From Pseudomonas chlororaphis (GTDB lineage: Bacteria; Pseudomonadota; Gammaproteobacteria; Pseudomonadales; Pseudomonadaceae): a stretch of 64,000 nt of DNA. The position numbers were made by a program, and so were the translations under genes. Positions within the stretch are counted from its first letter, which is position 1. Each line of letters begins with the position of its first letter. The stretch lies in NCBI RefSeq assembly GCF_003731765.1, contig NZ_MOAL01000004.1:2480001-2544000 (forward strand), written 5' to 3'. Positions 24,814 to 32,332 of the stretch are shown piece after piece. The notes beneath the pieces are model-generated. The model was not told where the DNA came from. It did no database searches and worked only from the letters and a program-made list of their open reading frames with translations.

Positions 24814-26112
24814 ATGATCAATATCGAAACGCCTACCTACTATTCAGCCACCAAGAAATACAACCTGAGCTTTCCCACCCTTGAACAGGATGTGGAAGCC
24901 GATGTAGTCGTGATTGGCGGCGGCTTCTCCGGTATCAACACCGCGCTGGAATTGGCTGAAAAAGGCATCACCAATATCGTGGTGCTGGAAGCGCGTTACC
25001 TGGGGTTCGGCGGCACAGGGCGCAACGGTGGCCAGATCATGGCGGGCATCGGCCACGACCTGGAAAAGGTCAAGAAGCACGTGGGCGAGCAAGGGCTGCG
25101 GGAGATCTTTGAGATCAGCGAGCTGGGGGCCGGGATCATCAAGGACCGCATCGCCAAGTACTCGATCGACGCAGACTTCTGCAACGGCTACGGCTACATG
25201 GGCTTCAACGCCCGCCAGGAAAAGACCCTGCGTGCCTGGGAAAAGGACTTCAAGTCGATCAACACCAAGGACGAAATCCGCTTTATGGCGGGCTCCGAGG
25301 TCAAGCAGATCATTGGTTCCGACGCCTACAGCAGCGCGCTGTTGCACATGGGCGGCGGCCACGTGCACTCCCTGAACCTGCTGCTGGGTGAAGCCAAGGC
25401 GCTGAGCGAGCACGGGGTACGCATCTACGAACACAGCCCGGCCCTGGAAGTCAGCTATGGCGAGCGCATCACCGTGCGTACTGGCCGCGGCTCGGTGAGG
25501 GCGTCCAAGCTGCTGTGGGCCTGCGACAGTTTCCTCAACAAACTGGAGCCCGAGCTGCACAAGACCACCCTGAACACCTACGCCTTCCAACTGATGACCG
25601 AGCCGCTGTCGGACGAGCTGATCAACCGTATCAGCCCGATTCGCGGGGCCTACAGCGATATCCGCCCGGTGATCGACTACTACCGGGTGACGAATGAAAA
25701 CCGCCTGCTGTTCGGCGCTGCCACGCCTTTTGTCGAGCACATCCCGCTGGACCTGAAGGCCTGGAACCGCAACCTGATGCTGAAGATTTTCCCCTACCTG
25801 AAGGATGTGCGCATCGACCTGGCCTGGGGCGGCCCGATGGCCACCGGCGCCAACCTGTTCCCGCAGATCGGCACCCTCAGCGGTCGGCCCAACGCCTTTT
25901 ACGTACAGGGCTACGCCGGTTTTGGCGTCACCCCGAGCCACATCATCTGCAAGGTCCTGGCCGAAGGCATGAGCGAAGGCTCTTCGCGCTATGACCTGAT
26001 CAGCTCGGTCAAGCACGCACAGATCCTGGGCAAGGACCACATCCGGCCGCTGCTGCTGACCGCTGGCAAAAGCCTTCACCAACTTTCGGGCTACTTCAAC
26101 GGTCGCCGTTGA
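24814..26112 (+). CDS. FAD-dependent amine oxidase (PuuB-like, DAO family)
   Basis: This 432-aa flavoprotein starts at ATG 24814 (MINIETPTYYSATKKY). The FAD Rossmann motif VVVIGGGFSGINTALELAEK lies at about residue 31, then LGFGGTGRNGGQIMAGIG. The C-terminal DAO motif is YVQGYAGFGVTPSHIICKVL. This matches gamma-glutamylputrescine oxidase (PuuB) and related secondary-amine oxidases, which release an aldehyde, an amine and H2O2. No glutamylputrescine synthetase is nearby, so the substrate is open. It is followed 31 bp later by a cupin gene, a common pairing for this oxidase group. Confidence 0.85.
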   Translation: MINIETPTYYSATKKYNLSFPTLEQDVEADVVVIGGGFSGINTALELAEKGITNIVVLEARYLGFGGTGRNGGQIMAGIGHDLEKVKKHVGEQGLREIFEISELGAGIIKDRIAKYSIDADFCNGYGYMGFNARQEKTLRAWEKDFKSINTKDEIRFMAGSEVKQIIGSDAYSSALLHMGGGHVHSLNLLLGEAKALSEHGVRIYEHSPALEVSYGERITVRTGRGSVRASKLLWACDSFLNKLEPELHKTTLNTYAFQLMTEPLSDELINRISPIRGAYSDIRPVIDYYRVTNENRLLFGAATPFVEHIPLDLKAWNRNLMLKIFPYLKDVRIDLAWGGPMATGANLFPQIGTLSGRPNAFYVQGYAGFGVTPSHIICKVLAEGMSEGSSRYDLISSVKHAQILGKDHIRPLLLTAGKSLHQLSGYFNGRR

Positions 26113-26143
26113 TGCCCCCCCTTTCATACACAGGAGAACTGCC

Positions 26144-26509
26144 ATGCCCGTTACCCCCCTCAAGCAAGACATCCAACTGTCCGAACTGGATGCCTGGGGC
26201 ACTGTTGCCGACCTGGGTTCCGAGATCCTCGAAGGTGAAGTCAAAGCCTTTGGCAAAATGACCTTCGGCGCCCCCACCGACCCCGTCAGCAGCGCCTATT
26301 TCGGCACCACCCAAGGCAAGTTCCGCATGGTTTACCCCTTCGCCGAACAGGCCACCGTGGTCACCGGTGAAGTGCTGCTGACCGACGAATCCACTGGCCA
26401 GAGCACCCGCTACAAGGCCGGTGACAGCTGGTTCGTGACCAAGGGCACGCCCGTGCTCTGGGAAGTGGTCAGCGAAAGCTTTGTGAAGCATTATTTCGCC
26501 GTTGCCTGA
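26144..26509 (+). CDS. Cupin-domain protein (DUF861/EutQ-like)
   Basis: This 121-aa single cupin contains FGTTQGKFRMVYPFAEQATV and VVTGEVLLTDESTGQSTRYK, followed by AGDSWFVTKGTPVLWEVV. This pattern fits the DUF861 (Cupin_3) family. Typical metal-binding histidines are largely absent, so it may bind a ligand rather than a metal. It is the second gene of the operon with the FAD amine oxidase, and a strong terminator directly follows. A role in handling the oxidase product is an inference. Confidence 0.82.
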   Translation: MPVTPLKQDIQLSELDAWGTVADLGSEILEGEVKAFGKMTFGAPTDPVSSAYFGTTQGKFRMVYPFAEQATVVTGEVLLTDESTGQSTRYKAGDSWFVTKGTPVLWEVVSESFVKHYFAVA

Positions 26510-26517
26510 TTGATCCC

Positions 26518-26547
26518 GGCTGCCGGCACCCACCGGCAGCCTTTTTT
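26518..26547 (+). terminator. Intrinsic terminator after the cupin gene
   Basis: GGCTGCCGG, loop CACCCA, CCGGCAGCC, T6. Nine perfect pairs, 8 bp after the stop codon. Confidence 0.92.
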
Positions 26548-26564
26548 GGCGAGGGTGACCCACC

Positions 26565-27224
26565 ATGCACGCCATCCCGATCCAGGAAGTCGCCGGCCAT
26601 TGCCTGCAGGCTTTCACCCAACTCGTGCCGGCCAGCCAGGCCGCGTTCTATTGTGTCGACCGCCAACTGCAAGCCCGGGACTTCAGCCTGCACCGCATGA
26701 GCGGTGACATGCACCGCGATTACCTGGACAACTACCGCCAGTTCGACCCGCTGCAACCGCGCAATTGCCTGTCCAGTGGCCTGGCGGTGGTGCCGTTGGG
26801 CCTGGCCATGGCCCGACAGCCCAGCCGTGACAGTCGTCGTTACCGAGACTTCCTGCAGCGCTACGGGGTGGTGGACGTGGTGGAGATCCTCGCGCACCGC
26901 GCCGGCCAGCCCCAGGCCGCCATCTCCCTGCTGCGCACCGCCGACCAGGGCGCCTTCACCGCCGCTCAACTGACCCAACTCACGGCCCTGCAAGCCTTGC
27001 TGCAAATGGCCGTCGCCAATATGCAGCCCTGTGAGGATGCGCTGGCCGGGCTGACCCCCAAAGAACGGCAGATCGCCCTGTTGCTGCGCCAGGGAGCGAG
27101 CAACAAGCAACTGGCCCTGGAGTTAGGCGTCGGCCTGCCCACCATCAAGACCCACCTGATCAACCTGTTCCGCAAGACCGGCGTGGCCAGCCGCACCGAG
27201 TTACTGAGCACGCTGTTTTTATAG
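26565..27224 (+). CDS. LuxR-family regulator (MoaR-like position)
   Basis: This 219-aa protein has an unassigned N-terminal sensory region (about residues 1-150) and a C-terminal LuxR/GerE HTH. The HTH shows LTPKERQIALLLRQGASNKQ and ALELGVGLPTIKTHLINLFR. There is no response-regulator receiver domain. It lies directly upstream of moaF and two SDR genes. In Klebsiella the moaEF operon is controlled by MoaR, and this gene occupies the equivalent position, but I cannot establish orthology by eye. A hairpin (27224-27255, GCCCGCCT...AGGCGGGC) overlaps its stop and may attenuate read-through. Confidence 0.85.
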   Translation: MHAIPIQEVAGHCLQAFTQLVPASQAAFYCVDRQLQARDFSLHRMSGDMHRDYLDNYRQFDPLQPRNCLSSGLAVVPLGLAMARQPSRDSRRYRDFLQRYGVVDVVEILAHRAGQPQAAISLLRTADQGAFTAAQLTQLTALQALLQMAVANMQPCEDALAGLTPKERQIALLLRQGASNKQLALELGVGLPTIKTHLINLFRKTGVASRTELLSTLFL

Positions 27225-27309
27225 CCCGCCTCAACCCTTTGGTTGATAGGCGGGCCCAGGTGCGGGCGGCATGATCCGGGGTGTTCACCCACTCAACCGG
27301 AGCCTTGCC

Positions 27310-28131
27310 ATGACCACACCTTCCGACTGGATCACCGTTGGCGCCCTTGCCGACGGTTTCGCCCCTGAAGCCTTTATCCTGCCCAACCTGGCAGACCTCA
27401 GCGGCAAGACCTTCACCCTGTACTTCGCCAACGGCTGGCAGATTGAACATCGCTTTGAGGGCCAGACACTGAACTGGCACGCGGCCGACGGGCACTCCAG
27501 CGGCTCGGCCCCGTACCGCGCCACCTCGGTGCGCCCGGGCCTGTACCTGGTGGACTTCATCAAGCACGAAGCCGGCCAGGCCTGGTCGGTGAGCCTGGTG
27601 CTGGACACTCACAGCGCGTCCTTTACCGCAGTCATCGGCCGTATGCCGCCCCAGGAACAGACCCAGGAAGGGCTGTACAGCCGCGCCCTGGCCGGCAAGC
27701 CCCTGACCTCGGTCAGCGTGGATTTCCTCCACGGCAGCCTGGATCGCCCCTGGCAGGAAGGCCTGTGCCCCCACGCGCCGACCACTGAACTGAACGGGCT
27801 GCGCAACCTGTACCGCTACAGCCCGAGCGAGGTCTACGAGCACATCTACCTCAACGATCAGTTCTACTCCTGGCAGTGCCTGAAGGGCGTCGAGCAGGGC
27901 CTGTGCGACACCGACCGTTGCCACTACTACAAGATTGCCGAGCAGCTGTACCTGTTCGTCTGGCGCGAAAAAATCATCCCCACCCTCGGCCTGGTGTTGA
28001 TCGACCTGCAACAGCACCGCAGCGACGGCAAGATCTTCGGTTACGCCGGCTCGTCCTTCGACGAACTCTCGAACTTCCCGGTCAGTTCCTACTGCCAGGT
28101 CCTCAACCGCACGGAGTACCCCGATGCCTGA
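27310..28131 (+). CDS. moaF: MoaF-family protein
   Basis: This 273-aa protein starts at ATG 27310 (MTTPSDWITVGALADGF); an upstream in-frame start at 27271 is less likely. It resembles MoaF, with an N-terminal lipocalin-like half (LSGKTFTLYFANGWQIEHRF) and a C-terminal half containing YHYSPSEVYEHIYLN-type sequence (YRYSPSEVYEHIYL here) and YAGSSFDELSNFPVSSY. Automated pipelines call this family molybdenum cofactor biosynthesis protein F, but moaF was named for the Klebsiella monoamine regulon. The amine-catabolic context here fits the latter. It overlaps the next SDR by 8 bp, implying translational coupling. The biochemical role is unknown. Confidence 0.82.
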   Translation: MTTPSDWITVGALADGFAPEAFILPNLADLSGKTFTLYFANGWQIEHRFEGQTLNWHAADGHSSGSAPYRATSVRPGLYLVDFIKHEAGQAWSVSLVLDTHSASFTAVIGRMPPQEQTQEGLYSRALAGKPLTSVSVDFLHGSLDRPWQEGLCPHAPTTELNGLRNLYRYSPSEVYEHIYLNDQFYSWQCLKGVEQGLCDTDRCHYYKIAEQLYLFVWREKIIPTLGLVLIDLQQHRSDGKIFGYAGSSFDELSNFPVSSYCQVLNRTEYPDA

Positions 28132-28924
28132 CTCACGCACCGTCGTCATCACTGGCGCCGGCACCGGCATCGGCGCCGCCTGCGCCCGGCTGTACGCTGC
28201 CGAAGGGGCCAACCTGGTGCTGATCGGCCGCCGCCGCGAGCCGCTGGAGCAGGTGGCCGCCGACACCGGCGGCCTGATCCTGGTGGGCGATGCCGCCTGC
28301 CCGGACGCCTGGGCCGGGTTCATCGCACAGATCAGCGAGTGCTACGGCCGGCTGGATGTGTTGCTGGCCTGCGCCGGCGGCCACGGTATGGGCAGCGCCA
28401 CCCAGACCAGCCCGGCCACCTGGGAAACCTCGCTGCGCAGCAACCTGCACAGCGCGTTCTACAGTGCCAGGGCCTGTTTGCCGTTGCTGATCGAAGGGGC
28501 CGGCAACATTGTGCTGATCGGCTCCATCGCCTCGCTGGCCGCCGGCCCCGAAGTCTGCGGCTACACCACCGCCAAGCACGCGCTGCTGGGGCTCAACCGC
28601 TCGCTGGCCAGGGATTACGGCCCGCGCGGCGTGCGGGTCAACACGGTGTGCCCGGGCTGGGTCACCACGCCCATGGCCGATGAGGAAATGCAGCCGCTGA
28701 TGAGTGCCTATGGCGACACCCTGGAGCAAGCCTATGAGCGGGTCTGCGCCGATGTGCCGTTGCGCCGCCCCGCCAGCGCCGAAGAAATCGCCAAGGTCTG
28801 CCGCTTCCTGGCCAGCGCCGACGCCTCGATCATCACTGGCGCAACGCTGGTCGCCGATGGCGGCTCAAGCATCGTCGATGTGCCGACCCTGGCTTACGCG
28901 CACCTGGAGACCGCCCATGGCTGA
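28124..28924 (+). CDS. Short-chain dehydrogenase/reductase
   Basis: This 266-aa SDR has VVITGAGTGIGAACARLYAA at the N-terminus, CAGGHGMGSA in place of NNAG, and the catalytic YTTAK (CGYTTAKHALLGL). VCPGWVTTPM and the C-terminal VADGGSS complete the fold. It overlaps moaF by 8 bp upstream and the next SDR by 8 bp downstream, so the three genes are translated from one message. It probably oxidises or reduces an alcohol or ketone intermediate of amine catabolism. Confidence 0.88.
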   Translation: MPDSRTVVITGAGTGIGAACARLYAAEGANLVLIGRRREPLEQVAADTGGLILVGDAACPDAWAGFIAQISECYGRLDVLLACAGGHGMGSATQTSPATWETSLRSNLHSAFYSARACLPLLIEGAGNIVLIGSIASLAAGPEVCGYTTAKHALLGLNRSLARDYGPRGVRVNTVCPGWVTTPMADEEMQPLMSAYGDTLEQAYERVCADVPLRRPASAEEIAKVCRFLASADASIITGATLVADGGSSIVDVPTLAYAHLETAHG

Positions 28925-29684
28925 AGACTTCGATTTCAGCGGCAAAACAGCCCTGGTCACCGGCGGTGCGCAAGGCATTGGCCGGGCCATCGTCGAAGCC
29001 TTTGCCCGGCGCGGGGCACGGGTGATGATCGCCGACTTGCGCCTGGCACAGGCCCAGGCGCTGGCCGCCGAACTGACGGCCCAGGGCTGCCAGGTGGAGG
29101 CCACCGACCTTGACCTGGCGCAGGCCTGCGCTGTGTTTAGCTGTGTGCAGGGGCTGGAACGCGACTGGGGACGGCTGGACATTCTGATTCACAACGCCGG
29201 TTACTTCCCATTGACCCCATTCGCCGAAATCACCCCCGCCATCCTCGAACGCACCCTGGCAGTGAACCTCTCGGCACTGTTCTGGCTGACCCAGGCGGCC
29301 TTACCGATGTTCCAGCGCCAGGGCGCCGGCTGTGTGCTGGTCACCTCCTCGGTGACCGGCCCACGGGTGGCGTACCCGGGGCTTAGCCATTACGCGGCGT
29401 CTAAGGCTGGGGTCAACGGCTTTATTCGCAACGCCGCCTTGGAACTGGCGAGCCTGCAGGTGCGGGTCAACGGGGTCGAGCCCGGGATGATTGCCACCCC
29501 GGCCATGGGCAACCTTGGCGACGACCAGCTCAATCAGGACATTGCCAGCCGAGTGCCCCTGGGACGGCTCGGCCGCCCCGAAGACATTGCCGGGGCCATG
29601 CTCTTCCTCGCTTCGGACCTGGCGGCCTACATCACCGGCCAGACCCTCGTGGTCGACGGGGGTTCGACCTTGCCTGAGGTCTGA
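28917..29684 (+). CDS. Short-chain dehydrogenase/reductase
   Basis: This 255-aa SDR starts at ATG 28917 (MAEDFDFSGKTALVTGGAQG), eight bases before the previous stop; a longer frame from 28704 is shadow. It has GGAQGIGRA, HNAGYFPLTPF and the catalytic YAASK (SHYAASKAGVNGF). The end LVVDGGSTLPEV is typical of FabG-like enzymes. It differs enough from its upstream SDR neighbour that the pair is not a recent duplication. Last gene of the LuxR-MoaF-SDR-SDR set. Confidence 0.88.
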   Translation: MAEDFDFSGKTALVTGGAQGIGRAIVEAFARRGARVMIADLRLAQAQALAAELTAQGCQVEATDLDLAQACAVFSCVQGLERDWGRLDILIHNAGYFPLTPFAEITPAILERTLAVNLSALFWLTQAALPMFQRQGAGCVLVTSSVTGPRVAYPGLSHYAASKAGVNGFIRNAALELASLQVRVNGVEPGMIATPAMGNLGDDQLNQDIASRVPLGRLGRPEDIAGAMLFLASDLAAYITGQTLVVDGGSTLPEV

Positions 29685-29704
29685 ACCACCCAGAGCGTTC
29701 GCCC

Positions 29705-30316
29705 TCAACCACGGCTTGCACCTTCGAGCATCGACAGTGAATCACTGAAGACCCGCGACAAGGCCGCAAGCCGTTTGGCATAGCCCTCGGGCGTGGCGTA
29801 AATCAACTCCACGTGCAGGCTGTCGACGATGCCGAGGTAGGCGTCGCAGAACACCTCCAGTTGGTCAGGCTGGGCCCGCGCCCAGGCATATCGTTCCTGG
29901 GCGGCGTGCTGGAAGTACTGGCGGATCTTGGCCAGGTAGGCCTCGAACCCCTCGGTGATGACAGGGCGGATAGAGGCCGGTGGAAAGTAGGCCGTGCGCA
30001 ATAAAAAGCGCAGGTGCGCCGACCCTTCATAACGCCCGATCAGCCGCTCAAGGTGCAGGTACCCGGGCACGCTGCTGCGCTCGCCCTCCTCCTCAAAACA
30101 ACCGGCGATGTACTGGCGCTCATGGCCTAGGGCAATCTCGAACACTGTCTGGTACAGCGCATCCTTGCTGACAAAGTGGGCGTAAAGCGAGGCCTTGCGC
30201 ATGCCCGCGCGGACCGCGATTTCATTAAGGGACGAGGCGTCATAACCCAGGTCGGCAAAATGTTCGACCGCCATCGCGCAAATATTGGCGGCTGAAGGGG
30301 TGAGTGGTTTTTTCAC
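29705..30316 (-). CDS. TetR/AcrR-family repressor
   Basis: This 203-aa regulator has the N-terminal HTH SLNEIAVRAGMRKASLYAHF, typical of TetR, followed by KDALYQTVFE and a helical ligand domain. It lies 30 bp downstream of the MFS gene on the same strand, forming an MFS-tetR operon. The perfect CCTACCGACAGGTAGG palindrome just before the MFS start is the likely operator, which would make the operon autorepressed. The ligand is probably an exported toxic compound. Confidence 0.9.
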   Translation of the reverse strand: MKKPLTPSAANICAMAVEHFADLGYDASSLNEIAVRAGMRKASLYAHFVSKDALYQTVFEIALGHERQYIAGCFEEEGERSSVPGYLHLERLIGRYEGSAHLRFLLRTAYFPPASIRPVITEGFEAYLAKIRQYFQHAAQERYAWARAQPDQLEVFCDAYLGIVDSLHVELIYATPEGYAKRLAALSRVFSDSLSMLEGASRG

Positions 30317-30346
30317 AGAGGATTCCCTGACTCATTGAAATAAGGC

Positions 30347-31570
30347 TCAGTGCCCGGCCATCGATTTGGAGGCGAGCGCAGCGTTGCGCGTCGCCCACCC
30401 GGTCAGCCCCCAGACCACCAGGGCCGACAGCAGCAAGAGTACCGCCCAATCGAGCAAACCGCTTTCCACCGCCGCACCGGCCAAGGGCGTGGCCGACGAA
30501 GAAATCATCAACTGCAAGGCCCCGAGCAATGCTGCGGTGGACCCCAGCGCCCGCTCCTGGGACGCCATGGCCAGCGCCATCAGTGTCGACTCACACAGGC
30601 CAAGCCCGAACAGGCTCAGGGCGACACCGGCCACCACGGCGCCCAGGGGCGCTGCGCTCACCGCAGACGCCAGGGTCAACGCCGCGCCCAGCAACATGCA
30701 CGCCGCGCCGAGCTGGGACAGCGTGCCGAGGCCAAAACGGCTGACCAGCCGCCCCGCGCTGATGGCGCCGAGCAGGATCGCCACCCCGGAGCCACCGAAC
30801 ACGTAGCCGAAGCTGGACGCCGACAAACCGAAATGGGCCTGATAAATGAATGCCGCCCCGCCGATGTAAGCGAAAAGGAAGAAGAACACCGCCGACACCG
30901 CCAGGGCCGGGCGCAAAAAGCCGGGGTCGGCCGCAATGTGTTTGTAGGTGCGGGCGATGGCCCGTGGCTGGAAGGCCAGGCGCTTCTCTGGGGCCAGGGT
31001 CTCTTTCAACACCAGGAAGGAGTTGAGCAACACCGCAGCCCCCAGGGCCGCCAGCACCAGCATGATTGCGCGCCAGCCGAAGTGCACACTCAAAAAACCG
31101 CCCAGGGCGGGGGCGATCACCGGCGCCAAGCCTTCAATGGTGATCAGCAAGGCAAAAATCTGCGCTGCGCGTGCGCCTTCGGCGACATCCCGCACCATGC
31201 TCATGATCACCACCAGCGTCAGGGCGCTGCCCAGGCCCTGGACAAAACGCGCCAGCAACAGCCACTCCAGGCTCGGCGCGACTGCCGCCAGCAAGGAGCT
31301 GAGGATGAACACCAGCAGGCCCACCAGCAATGGCCGACGCCGGCCCAGGGTATCGACCACCGGCCCGAACAGCAGTTGCCCCGCGCCCATGGCCAGCAGG
31401 AACACGGTCAGGGTCAGTTGCACCTGGGTATAGGAGCGGGCGTACTCCTGGGCGATGTCCGGAAGGCTCGCCAAATACATATCGACGGCTGAAGGGCCCA
31501 GGGCGCCGATCACGGCGAGTGAGGCGGCAAAGCGCAGGTGGGATGGGGTACCGCTGGCTGAAAAAATCAT
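30347..31570 (-). CDS. MFS drug efflux transporter (Bcr/CflA type)
   Basis: This 407-aa protein has 12 predicted membrane helices. The start region FAASLAVIGALGPSAVDMYL and LPDIAQEYARSYTQVQLTLT is the Bcr/CflA signature. VDTLGRRRPLLVG is the loop 2-3 motif and RFVQGLGSALTLVVIMSMVR the helix 4 region. Members export drugs such as bicyclomycin or small metabolites. It is co-transcribed with the downstream tetR gene and preceded by a palindromic operator. Confidence 0.9.
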   Translation of the reverse strand: MIFSASGTPSHLRFAASLAVIGALGPSAVDMYLASLPDIAQEYARSYTQVQLTLTVFLLAMGAGQLLFGPVVDTLGRRRPLLVGLLVFILSSLLAAVAPSLEWLLLARFVQGLGSALTLVVIMSMVRDVAEGARAAQIFALLITIEGLAPVIAPALGGFLSVHFGWRAIMLVLAALGAAVLLNSFLVLKETLAPEKRLAFQPRAIARTYKHIAADPGFLRPALAVSAVFFFLFAYIGGAAFIYQAHFGLSASSFGYVFGGSGVAILLGAISAGRLVSRFGLGTLSQLGAACMLLGAALTLASAVSAAPLGAVVAGVALSLFGLGLCESTLMALAMASQERALGSTAALLGALQLMISSSATPLAGAAVESGLLDWAVLLLLSALVVWGLTGWATRNAALASKSMAGH

Positions 31571-31598
31571 GAATGTTCCTGAAGCCTGAAAAAAACAA

Positions 31599-31614
31599 CC
31601 TACCGACAGGTAGG
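31599..31614. promoter_or_regulatory. Palindromic TetR operator CCTACC-GACA-GGTAGG
   Basis: Perfect 6-bp arms around GACA, 29 bp before the MFS start codon. It shares spacing and core with 7498-7513. Confidence 0.7.
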
Positions 31615-31711
31615 AAGCCAGCTAAGCTTATCTGCCGGCCTATCCCAGGTCAATTCATTAACAGGTTAACCAACCGCGCCAACCCAGAGCACAACGGCCT
31701 CAAAGCCCCCC

Positions 31712-32332
31712 TCAAAGCTGGCTCAACAGCCGCGGCAAGCCCGCCAGCACCGTCAACAGGTGATCACGCTGTTCGCCGCTCAAGGCGATGTAGCGCCGAA
31801 ACGCCGGCATGCGGTTGACCACCTCGCTACCGCCCATGTGCTCGAGGCGCACCTGCCACTCGCACCCGCTCAACTCGATGCTCAGGCGCTTGAAGTCGAG
31901 CAGCATCAGCGCTTGATGCAGCGTGCTGTCGTGCTCCAGCCCGGCCTGGAGCCGGGTCAGCAGCGCCGGTTTCCCGGTGCGTTGCCGGTAGCCCAGCCCG
32001 GTGCGGCGAAGGGCGCCGCGGTGATGCAGTTCAAAGCGCGCGTTGCCCTCCTCCGAGGTGCTGGCCGTGACCCTGAACTCGGTCATCACCAGGTGCATCA
32101 GCAACTGCGATTCGGTGCGTTCGACCAGTTCCACCCGCACGCCAGGTGCTGGCAGAACCAACTCGGCCCGGGCCGGGCCTGTGGTGGTAAAACTCGCCAG
32201 GCCCAGGTTGCGCCGTAGGTACTCAAGCGTGACCCCGGGCCGATAGCCGGATGGGGCCCGCTGGGCGCTGAACGCTTCAGACAGTTTTTGCCGCAGCATT
32301 GAGATAACCGTGCTCAAGGTTGCCAGGCTCAT
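31712..32332 (-). CDS. DUF3156-like protein overlapping the permease gene
   Basis: This 206-aa soluble protein of unknown function resembles the DUF3156 group; I recall such genes next to amino-acid permeases in pseudomonads but cannot verify it here. It has VTLEYLRRNLGLASFTTTGP near residue 34 and many short beta-strand-like segments, and no signal peptide or membrane helix. The start at 32332 has a strong AAGGAG seven bases upstream, so the reading frame truly begins 56 nt inside the permease 3' end. A later ATG (32299) lacks a ribosome site. The overlap suggests coupled expression with the permease. Confidence 0.7.
   Translation of the reverse strand: MSLATLSTVISMLRQKLSEAFSAQRAPSGYRPGVTLEYLRRNLGLASFTTTGPARAELVLPAPGVRVELVERTESQLLMHLVMTEFRVTASTSEEGNARFELHHRGALRRTGLGYRQRTGKPALLTRLQAGLEHDSTLHQALMLLDFKRLSIELSGCEWQVRLEHMGGSEVVNRMPAFRRYIALSGEQRDHLLTVLAGLPRLLSQL

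Noticed and set aside
24844-26277. 477-codon frame antisense to the FAD amine oxidase gene
   Set aside because: It is a shadow of the plus-strand gene, which has clear FAD motifs; the antisense product has no recognisable domain.
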